Shown: positions 55,601 through 64,000 of the stretch, in pieces
How the letters are laid out: the number at the start of each line of letters is the position of its first letter
Numbering within the stretch: position 1 is the stretch's first letter
Assembly (NCBI GenBank): GCA_033439685.1
Contig: JAUEDM010000005.1
Coordinates: forward strand, 930,001 to 994,000
Length of the DNA: 64,000 nt
DNA from: Apodospora peruviana
Taxonomy: Eukaryota > Ascomycota > Sordariomycetes > Sordariales > Lasiosphaeriaceae
Reading direction: 5' to 3'
Program-made: the position numbers and the translations under genes
The notes under the pieces: model-generated
Seen by the model: the letters and a program-made list of their open reading frames with translations, nothing else
The model's database searches: none
What the model was told of the DNA's origin: nothing

Positions 55601-57187
55601 AGACACAGAGCTGTTGCAGCATCGCAGCAATTCACACACAACACACACAGAAACACCCAACAGGTCTCTGTGTCCCCTGTGTCCCTTGAAGCTTTCCGCT
55701 GGATCGGATCTTGGTACCACACCCACCTCTCATCCCATCTCCTCCCTAATCCGGCACTCCTCGGCATCGTCGACCGGTCGCCGATTTAGAAGGTGCACGC
55801 AAATCCGAAATCGACATCTCAAAGCGCATTTTGACGGCCAAGTGACACCGAGATCAAAGCCTAGTGCTCGTGCACGAGATCGACCGGGTAGCTCCAAGTT
55901 TAGCAACGCAGTGCTGGACACTTGACTCGTATCTTGGACTTCCAAAACCTGCACTCCACACTCCCTGACACGACGCAAACCTCGGCGATTCTCAGTCACC
56001 GAATTTGTTTATCATTTCACCACTTCTTTCTCACATTCGAGGCAATCGTTGTTTTAACACCTGTCGTTTCTTTCTTCAACGTCGCGTCGTCTTACTCTCT
56101 CTTCTCAAACGGCTTAATTTTAGACGACAGGATCTACTTCGGCCGACCTCGTCTCGTCCCAGGGCCATCAGTCAGCCAAATCCGAGTCACCGCCGCCGGG
56201 CCTCAAGTCAAACCTTGGAATCCCCTCTCCACAGGTCGCCACGAGGTCAGAATCTGCTTCGCCCATTTCATCTTTTATCAACGACGCCAAATCCGCAATA
56301 ACTCACGATCCTGTGTTGTTGCGTCGTCTTATTGCCGCTCTCTAAGACTTCGACATTCGTGTCACCGAGGCATTTCCCAATCCGGAAATTCGCCTGGACT
56401 CGATCTCCCTGCCGGCGTTGTCCGTTGTCCGTCAAGTCTCGGCTGATTGGACGCATCACAAGGTGTCGCCGCCTGCCACTCTGCCAGACCAAACCCTGCA
56501 GAGCGCTGCACAGCACAGCACCCACTGAGCAATCCACTGCCAATCCCTGGGCATCCACGGCATCCCATTCCAGCCAGACACGCCAGACTCCGGCCCCAAG
56601 CCTGGAACCTGAGCCGCTGGTCGATCACCAGCATCGCATCCCCCCATTCCCATCTACATTCCTCACCCCCCCCCCCTGTCTGGACCGACCCTGTGGGCCA
56701 CGCTGCCACACACTCCCAGTTCCCCCTGTCTCCTTGATCCCTGTCCGCCTGGCCGGCCACCACCTGGAACGCCCTCGCTCAGCCTCGTGGTCTTGCATCA
56801 CCCTCTGACGAAAGCCACTGAGACAACGCAGTGTCCATAGGCAGCCCGCCCAGCCCAGTCAGAAGCCTCCAAGCGGCCCATACTAAAACACCTGCCGGTC
56901 CTCTCTCAGTCTTTTACAACAACCTTGCCCAGCCCTCCTGCATACCCGACCTGCCTGACATACCTACCCAAGGTCCCATGAACTTCGCCGCACCTCTATC
57001 CGTGTAAGCCGGCGTTGTCACACATCCCTTTTTTTTTTTTTTTTTTTTTTCGTCGTTCGGTTATATTACCTCTACGACCCCATCTTACTTTCTTTTTTTG
57101 ACATTTCGTCATCAACACCAACTCGTCCAACAACAGTCTTTCACGACTTACACCAACTCACACCACTACCCCACACACACATCTAAC
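46691..57187. other. Gene-poor stretch, 10.5 kb, upstream of the cyclin gene
   Basis: No frame in this stretch has recognisable protein content. Frames of 60-174 codons exist on both strands and overlap one another (for example 50055-50450, 51312-51578, 55922-56446). The part from ~54500 to 57187 is C/T- and CA-rich and contains long C/A tracts and T22 at 57029-57050, which suits an extended promoter and 5' leader of the cyclin. A small hairpin CCGTCTG-CAAC-CAGACGG lies at 47289-47306. I see no rRNA or tRNA here. Confidence 0.45.
57029..57050 (+). repeat. Homopolymer T22
   Basis: Uninterrupted run of 22 T, 137 bp before the cyclin ATG. Confidence 0.9.
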
Positions 57188-58411
57188 ATGGAGTCGTTAT
57201 CAACAACACAAGGCCTGAGCCAGAATGAGCTCAACGCCGCCGCACTCGACATCTTCGTCTATAAGCGGGTGGATGCCGACATGATCAGATATCTCGCCGT
57301 GGCCGCCTACAATGTCATCCAGTGCGACCCGACCATGATGCCTCCACCAGCAACAAAATCGCAGTCAAAGCTGCCCACACCACCTGGAACGCCACCGAAA
57401 ACAGCAGTGCCATGTGAAGAAGACACGATCCCGTCCCTCGAGGAGTTCATCACCCATCTCGTCACCTCATCCAACGTACAGGTCCCCACCCTCATGTCGA
57501 CGCTCGTCTACCTGAACCGCCTAAAGTCGCGGCTGCAGCCGATGGCCAAGGGCCTCAGATGCACGACGCACCGCATCTTCCTTGCGGCGCTCATCCTCGC
57601 GGCCAAGTATCTTAACGACAGCAGTCCCAAGAACAAGCACTGGGCCAGCTACAGTGTTGTGTCCAACAGCGCTTACACGTTTGGCTTCAGCCGGACCGAG
57701 GTCAACCTGATGGAGAAGCAGCTGCTCTTCCTGCTGGACTGGGAGCTGCGCATCACGCCAGACGACTTGTATCGCGAGCTCGAGCCGTTCCTGGCGCCGA
57801 TTAGGGGGGAAGTGGAGGCCAAGCACGCGCGCAAGGTGCGCAACCAGCTGCGCCAGATCCGGGCGGAACAGGAACGACGGGAACGCGAACGGAGGTTGGT
57901 GGAAGAGGAGAGGGCTTGGCAGTTACAGTCGAGCCAGCCGTCGGCGATCAGAGCGTACATTACGCCGCCTTCGTCGAGAGGAAACTCGAGGAGCCGTCAT
58001 GCTACACCGGGAAGCGAGAGTTCCAAGTCTTCGACCAGAGATGTGTCGCCACCGGGGCTGTACAGCAGTGGTTCGTCATATGCAGGGTCGACACACAGTC
58101 GGGCTACGACGCCAGACGATTTGGACCAGCAGCAGTACTCGCATCCTTACATCTACGCTTGCCCTGAGGAGTCTTTGTATGACTCGCCGGAGTTGGTCAT
58201 GGTAGAGCGGCCTTGTGTGCCGGAGAAGGATTTCCAGGTTTACGGGAATGGCAAGAAGCATCAGCAACAGCAGATGCTGCCGTACGAGATCAGTGCGGAG
58301 GAGCTACGGAGTCTTCAGGAGGATGGCAGCGGCCGGACTGTCAAGCGCATGCGAGGCATGCTTGGGAGGGTATTTGGCACCAACAGCCCGAACACGGTGT
58401 CGATTCGGTGA
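57188..58411 (+). CDS. PHO85-type cyclin (Pcl-like)
   Basis: A single exon of 407 residues from ATG at 57188 (MESLSTTQGLSQNELN), preceded by a C/A-rich leader. The N-terminal ALDIFVYKRVDADMIRYLA block is typical of fungal Pcl cyclins. The cyclin box spans ~80-200: LEEFITHLVTSSNVQVPTLM, then YLNRLKSRLQP, HRIFLAALILAAKYLNDSS and SRTEVNLMEKQLLFLLDWEL. It lacks the destruction box of mitotic cyclins in this part. A basic coiled-coil-like segment (~225-265: RQIRAEQERRERERRLVEEE) follows, then a long Ser/Thr/Pro-rich tail with many SP/TP sites. It should bind a Pho85-type CDK and link nutrient state to the cell cycle or morphogenesis. It is one of very few genes in the last 17 kb. Confidence 0.9.
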   Translation: MESLSTTQGLSQNELNAAALDIFVYKRVDADMIRYLAVAAYNVIQCDPTMMPPPATKSQSKLPTPPGTPPKTAVPCEEDTIPSLEEFITHLVTSSNVQVPTLMSTLVYLNRLKSRLQPMAKGLRCTTHRIFLAALILAAKYLNDSSPKNKHWASYSVVSNSAYTFGFSRTEVNLMEKQLLFLLDWELRITPDDLYRELEPFLAPIRGEVEAKHARKVRNQLRQIRAEQERRERERRLVEEERAWQLQSSQPSAIRAYITPPSSRGNSRSRHATPGSESSKSSTRDVSPPGLYSSGSSYAGSTHSRATTPDDLDQQQYSHPYIYACPEESLYDSPELVMVERPCVPEKDFQVYGNGKKHQQQQMLPYEISAEELRSLQEDGSGRTVKRMRGMLGRVFGTNSPNTVSIR

Positions 58412-58530
58412 ACTACTGGGAGGTGTCTAATGCACAGGAGAGAGAGGAAATTAATGAACAGCATGATATATGATTTGCATTTTCGGATCATGGGGAAATG
58501 GTGGGCTAATCTGGCGTGCTGCATTGATTG

Positions 58531-58548
58531 CACACACACACACACACA
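58531..58548 (+). repeat. (CA)9 microsatellite
   Basis: Uninterrupted CA run 120 bp after the cyclin stop codon. Confidence 0.9.
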
Positions 58549-59165
58549 TACATATTCTGGAGTTTTCTTTTTTATTTTGGGACGGAGGAGTTTCTTCTGG
58601 CTTTTCGCAACATCATTGGCATCGTTACTGCCACCCCATATCAAAAAGCGAGGTGTTTTATTGTTTTTAAGGCATGGTGCATCATCATCATCAACATCAT
58701 CATATATACCAAACCATCAATTCCATATGTTTTAGTCTGGCCTTCCTTGAGGCTGACCACTGAACTACCTACAACTTCCATCTTGCTTTGTGACGGAGTG
58801 ATACTCTCAGTTGACTCTATACGTACCTCGGAGATTGAAGAACAATAATATAAGTGGCGGCATTAAGGCATGATTCAGCGATCGACAACACACATCTATC
58901 TATCACCAACCACGAAATAGATGAACTCCCCGTTCCGGGGCAGCGGCTTGCCCTTTGCGGGGAGTGAGTAGGTCGGACTTCGGTTACGCAGCCCGTAGGT
59001 ACGTATCCAGTAAATGATGATAAAAATGTTTGCGCCTCCGGCCTTCGTTCCTACTGATGTAAGGTGTTTTTATGCGTTGCGTTGCGTTTAGGTACAAGCC
59101 TTGGTTTGGTCATCCATAGCTAAGGCTGGTGGTGCATGAAGAGATAAAGTGAAATATCGGGTTGG

Positions 59166-59191
59166 CCCCCCCCCCCCCCCCCCCCCCCCCC
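59166..59191 (+). repeat. Homopolymer C26
   Basis: Uninterrupted run of 26 C; the exact length may be uncertain. Confidence 0.9.
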
Positions 59192-59820
59192 TTTCCATCC
59201 ATCCTTGGGATTGGGATCGCGGGATTCCCCCGCCCCCACAGTAAATGGTTGTCGTTCAATAGGAAACTTGGGCAATGATTACGATAATTGCTGTTTCCTT
59301 CGGCGTTCCAGGTGGCTGGAACGGTAAACCGTGTGTAGATTGGGCACGGAAAGGTGAGTGAGTGAGTGCCACGTTGCAGGAGGGAAGTGGCGGGACTGAA
59401 CCGACGCCCTTTTCGCATGAACGCACGTTCGACGGAGCATGAACATGATCAATATCGCGACCGTGTTATAGGTAGAAGCAATATAGCTCTAACGATCCAA
59501 TACCGACGCCTGAGCTATGTACCCCGCAAATACTGATCCGAATAAGGATGAATGGGAAAAACAAAAGGGGTTGGTCGGACTTGAAGTTTACTGTTTATTG
59601 ACTGCAGTGGTTTGCAGTGAAAGACAGGGGTTGGTTGGGTGGTGCGAGGGGGGGCACCACGGCATCATCACCAACTCAACTCAGTACAATCCTAACGCGA
59701 GACAATGATAGGGGACTATGTACTGTGAAGTAGGCGAAAGATGCACTCGCTACGTATTATGAAAACAACAATGAGTCCCTGTCGTGTCGATTAACAAAGT
59801 TGGACCAACTGCCGCAGCGG

Positions 59821-59845
59821 CATGGCATGGCATGGCATGGCATGG
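59821..59845 (+). repeat. (CATGG)5 tandem repeat
   Basis: Five perfect CATGG units followed by CCGGCC. Confidence 0.95.
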
Positions 59846-62800
59846 CCGGCCTGTTTGCCCGGCCACAACAGCAGAACAACACACGAAATTGAATCCATTC
59901 TTTCCACTTGACCAAGCTAGACCGTGATGCACAGAGAATCATATATCCGTGTATGACCGACCCACTGATAGTACAAACAACCCCACAAGGATTGGATGGC
60001 TTTGTTATGGGTGAACTCGTGTTGGGTTTCCGTTCAAGACAGATTCCTCATGGCGGCCGGCCCGGGCGGGCGGCGCCCCGTGGCGGAAGGGGCTTATACA
60101 TAGGTACTTGCGGATTACGGATTACATGGATGACAAACAGTGAGAAAGAAACCCCAAACTTATTTACACACCCAAAACATGGAGCAAGCATGACCCATCG
60201 GGGAGGCCACTTCTGCGGCGGTGTCATTTTTGAGTATTTTGTCGTCGCTCAAAACAAAAGGAAAAAGACATGGCAAGTTCCATCTTTTCGGTAGCCGGGC
60301 CGCATGCAAACATCACCAACTTATTAACATCAGCGGGAGTGCCGTGAGAGCGACCTCATTCTTGAGTCAAGTGCTGTGCGCGCGGCGCATAACTTGGACC
60401 TTATCTTTCGCTGCACGATGATTTTAAAAGTGTCAGTCAGGGAGGTGGTTGTAGGCAGGCAGGCAGATCTGCTGTCGCCCGGCTCACGGGGCCGAAGTTT
60501 GTTGCACTGACAGGCACAGCTTTCCCATGTTTCCAAGTCCGCGGGTTGCCAAGAGGCACAGGAAGACTCGGAGGAGGCAGCCTCACGTCAGCCGCTTTCT
60601 CATTATTTTCTCATGCGGCTTTTTCAGGTTGCGTGCGCACTTTGTTGAGGCTCTGGTTGTCCTTCCCCGCATAGAAACGAATATGCAGGCTGGACGGACA
60701 GGTAAGGTAGTCAGTGTATGAGTCTTTAGTTCTTCGGGCTGCGACTCATTCACCTGGCGTTGTTGCCGGGATGGTACCTAGGCAGGCAGCTGAAGGCTTC
60801 CCCGGATTTCACTGCAACTGCTGCAGTCGGCTGAACAAGGCTTCTCCTTGCCTCACCTTCACCAACCTAGGTACCGACGTTCTGGTCAACCCCCTTTTGC
60901 CCGAAAGGAATCAGGTACGTACATACATAGATAGCAGTGGGGGCGGCGGGGGCTATCGCAGGGCTCAGTCGTCGTCGGTCGGGCCCCCTCGGTATCGAAA
61001 CAATATATATTTCCAACACTTTTTCCTTAGACAGGTTCGCGTTTCATCCAGTCGTCCTTTGACGATGGGATTCCTGTTGGTGGTTGGGGGTGGTGCGTGC
61101 AGCCACCACACGTAAGTCCATAAACATACACGGATTACATCTTGTAATCCCGTGGTAGTGGTGATCGGCCGCCCGCCGGTGAGGCTTTCGGGAAACTGGG
61201 ATTGAGAGGGTTGAGAAGAAGACCGCTGACAATATTCCTCATCCGGCGTGCAATTGGTTGAGTTGGGCAGACTGCTGCCTTCAGTTTTGCCTTTGTTGTG
61301 GTAAAAAACTCAGATGGGCAGTTTGATGATCTGACTGGAGGAAGGCTTTTCGCTGCTGGTGCATGCGCGCTGCCTCCCGACGTGGCTTGCTGCATGTATG
61401 CTTGAAGACGAAAAAGAGAAATGACACACAGATCAACTCCTTGTGCCTTGCAGCACACACAAGCACTATCAAAGGGGCGTTTCTGTGGGCGCGGTGATGT
61501 GGTGGGGTTTGGTTGCCCCGTTCAAGCCACGGGCGGTTTTTGTTGGGAGAAACTGAATGGATGCGCGTCACAGCGCTGTGCAACGCGCGAAGTCGGCCTG
61601 ACTTGAACACAGCCTGCCGAAGAGTGAAAATATCGACTAGCGGGGACAGCGTCCGCCACGAGTGATCAATGGCGTGGCAATTAACAATTTGAGATGGGTA
61701 TGACTACAACTGCATCTCGTGTCCATTTCACGGGCATCGTCGGCAATGGCAAATGGCGCTGAGCTGATGTGTGGGTTGTCGTTGTTCGGATTGACAATGA
61801 CTTGCCGATGGCAAAAGGGATTCGTAGGTACCCGATGATCTTCGCCAAGATTCCAAGTGTGGCTGATGTGCACACCCATGTCTCCTGGTTTTCATTGTGG
61901 CGCAGTCTTTGCCACTGTAAACCATTTCCCCCTGAAAATCCCCTAACCCATGGGTGCTACAGCGGATAAGCCCCTGGAAAGGCGTACACGTTCGGATGCT
62001 GCCCCTGCCCAAAGTGCTCCGAGGCCGCGCAACCGGGCATCTGTCCGCGACTCCGATAACGATGTGGGTTTTTTTACTGGGAGCCTCCTGGGTTGGGCTG
62101 TGTGCAGTCAGGTTCTGGATCCCTTCTGAAAAATTCCAGCACCCAGATGACTGATTCCTTCCAAGCTCAAAGTCCGTGTACCGGACCCGACGAGAACTTT
62201 GCATGCGCGCCGGGCTCCACCCGGCCACTCCCGGCAGCCCGAGGCACCGACAGAGGGACGGGAGGAATGGAATATGGAACCGTTGGCTGACTACGGATTT
62301 AGAAATCTTTATTTTCGCGAAATATGGGACTTGGCGCGTGAGATTCTTTCTCATCCTTTGAAGAATTTGCAACAAACAAAAGAACTCGGATTGTGAAACT
62401 AAAACTCGAAAGTGCCGTAGGATTGCTCCCGCTTCTGCCAGAAACTTCGTCCCAACTTCCACAACACCGATGTGGAATCCTTCTAGAAGGTGTTGGTTAG
62501 GCAATGGAGTATTCAGGTTGATTCAGTGGTTGTGGTTGAGATCTTTCAAACGGCGCGGCCGAATTTGCAACTTGCAACTCCCAACAAGCCAAATCCTAAT
62601 AAGCCACAACCGAATGGGGGCCAACCGTCTGACATCCAACGACCGTTTAAGGTCAACCAATGGCTTGGATCATTGATGTACCTATGTGTTTTAGTCATGA
62701 TGGTAAAATGACATAATCTTCTGCAGTTGTGTCGAACGACGACAATTAGATCTCGAGTCCTCGACTCTCGAGCTACCTTGCCTTATATTAAAGTATCGTA

Positions 62801-63023
62801 ACTTGTCTATTCGTATAAACTTGGTTCTAGACAGCTGCTTAACGAGGATAATTTGCGTAGGTATCGATAATACATCGTTATCAATCAAGAGTTAAGCGCA
62901 AAAAGTCATGAAGAAAAAGACAAAGCACGACAGACGGGACTCGACTTATGAGCTCGAGAGCCACATACATACACACAGTATTACTCAAAAGAGAGAAAAA
63001 AGACAAAAAGCTAATCATGTCTC

Positions 63024-63119
63024 CCAAGACTTAGCTCGTCTTGCTTGGAAGTCATCCTCAAGAACATCACTCCAAAGTCTTAGTTCGTCTTGCTTAGAAG
63101 ACGTCTCCAGAGAGAATCT
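63024..63119 (+). repeat. Two-copy 48 bp tandem repeat
   Basis: The copy at 63024 starts CCAAGACTTAGCTCGTCTTG and the copy at 63072 starts CCAAAGTCTTAGTTCGTCTTG. They are most alike over the first ~27 bases (C/T and G/A changes) and less alike after that. Confidence 0.6.
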
Positions 63120-63149
63120 CTTGGTTTTTTTTATCTTAACCGACTTACC

Positions 63150-63232
63150 ACAGACGGGACTCAAACTCGTGAGCCATCGCATCCATAGTCGGAGGATAAG
63201 TGCACCGCTACTACCACCCGACTACGGGTCCT
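63150..63232 (-). repeat. tRNA-like (SINE or tRNA-relic) sequence
   Basis: On the minus strand the segment has a D-arm-like GGTGGTAGTAGCGGTGCAC and, ~45 bases later, AGTTTGAGTCC, two transitions from the B-box GGTTCGAGTCC. The acceptor stem does not pair and the T stem has a mismatch, so it is not a working tRNA. A second B-box-like piece with the same downstream sequence (TCGAGTCCCGTCTGT) lies at about 62930-62953 on the minus strand. Confidence 0.35.
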
Positions 63233-64000
63233 TCCCATTTGGCGTGGTAGTGGGCGTGTGCACCCAACTTTGTTGGAATAACCGCTCGCCAAGGTGATAT
63301 ATATACCATTGTACCGCCACTCTCTACAACTCGACAACAAGTTCATCAACTACTATAAAATGCCCACGCGGAACGCACAAAGTCTCCATCACGATGTGCA
63401 GAATTGGACCTTTTCACTACGAGCGATGGATGCGCCATTCACCTAGCGGGCGGCGCGGACACGGTCAGTACGCAATTGCAAGAAGGAGAGGAACTCACAA
63501 AATGGTAGACTCGCCACGGAGTTTTAGGGACCGTTGCCCCCTTCTGCCAATCTGATGAAAACGACAATGCAGCAGCGCAGTCTATGGTAGACGACGGAGT
63601 CCGGCAAAGAAAATAGTATCTGGCGTCGTCCTAATGGTAAGGAAAGCATTCTCACGGTTGACAGTGTTGTTCCGGCTCCACCACCTGCTAGTGTAGTAGG
63701 ATCATGGTCTAATTCACCCTTTATTTTTGGAGGAGTTTTTGCGGCCTTTTTTCCAGCATTTTTACTACGGTTCTGGGGGTTCCGTTTGACCCGGGCGGAA
63801 CTGATGTGGAGAAGAGGACTGGATGGATACAGTTATCGGATTGATGATGGCGGAGAGAAGTGGGTAGTTGGGTGAAGTAGGATAACTTGAACCGCGGGGG
63901 AGTTAGCAAGTAGCAGGCTGTTCAGCGCTGAACAAGAAGGCAACAGGCGGAAAGTGACAATATACGGAGTGTGACGACTACTTAGCGGTAATCCGTCTCA
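63233..64000. other. Right-edge stretch, no gene seen
   Basis: A short frame after TATAAAATGCCC at 63354 encodes 28 residues only. Nothing else is supported. Confidence 0.35.

Larger units (their letters stand above)
58412..63023. other. Gene-poor stretch, 4.6 kb, downstream of the cyclin gene
   Basis: No protein gene seen. It contains a (CA)9 run at 58531-58548 in the cyclin 3' UTR, C26 at 59166-59191 and CATGG x5 at 59821-59845. Short frames at 60714-61115 and 61728-62504 lack protein character. Confidence 0.45.

Noticed and set aside
61728..62504. 258-codon minus frame
   Set aside because: Long but Ser/Arg/His-rich with no domain; short competing frames on the other strand; likely chance in GC-rich DNA.
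62908..63297. 129-codon plus frame
   Set aside because: It runs straight through the 48 bp tandem repeat and the tRNA-like segment, so it is explained by repeats.

Overview
The window is nuclear DNA of a filamentous ascomycete (Pezizomycotina, most likely a Sordariomycete). Genes carry 50-90 bp GT-AG introns with branch points such as CTAAC/CTGAC. Families typical of this group are present: TAM/LaeA-like methyltransferase, DUF1996, WSC, NmrA-like protein, PHO85-type cyclin and a fungal amidase with an Arp1-type N-terminal region. A tRNA gene with an intron is also present. Placement is by gene style and content only; no species can be named.

Layout. Positions 1-257 hold the last exon of an F-box/ankyrin-family protein cut by the left edge. 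521-2583 (-) is a secreted-type amidase. 3547-9468 (-) is the large proteasome activator Blm10/PA200. 12047-18919 holds a BAHD-type acyltransferase (+), a small conserved protein (-), an FAD monooxygenase (+) and a CAP/PR-1 protein (-). 20070-24877 holds two divergent F-box/ankyrin genes, the second with a frame break. 25819-26719 (+) is an orphan protein and 27128-27649 (-) a VOC/glyoxalase-fold protein. 28478-28570 (-) is tRNA-Glu(CTC). 28741-31085 is a bZIP gene divergent from an arsenite methyltransferase. 31269-33425 (-) is an apparently intracellular subtilase. 34380-38321 holds an orphan protein (+), a LaeA-like methyltransferase (-) and an NmrA-like reductase-fold protein (+). 39458-43797 holds a DUF1996 protein (+), a WSC-domain protein (+) and a metallophosphoesterase (-). 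44156-46690 is a decayed patch: two foldback elements that share terminal inverted repeats, with a broken gene between them. 46691-64000 is almost gene-free apart from one PHO85-type cyclin gene (57188-58411).

How the genes relate. Most are ordinary scattered fungal genes with divergent or convergent spacing. There is no biosynthetic core enzyme, so the acyltransferase, monooxygenase, methyltransferase and NmrA-like genes do not make a recognisable cluster. The most suggestive unit is the bZIP/arsenite-methyltransferase pair: a 380 bp shared promoter with two exact TGACTAA motifs. The second is a local family of F-box/ankyrin proteins with a shared C-terminal motif, seen three times in the first 25 kb. 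The third is a DUF1996 gene followed by a WSC gene, two domains that are often fused in one protein. Splice models were made by hand from the sequence and have no transcript support.
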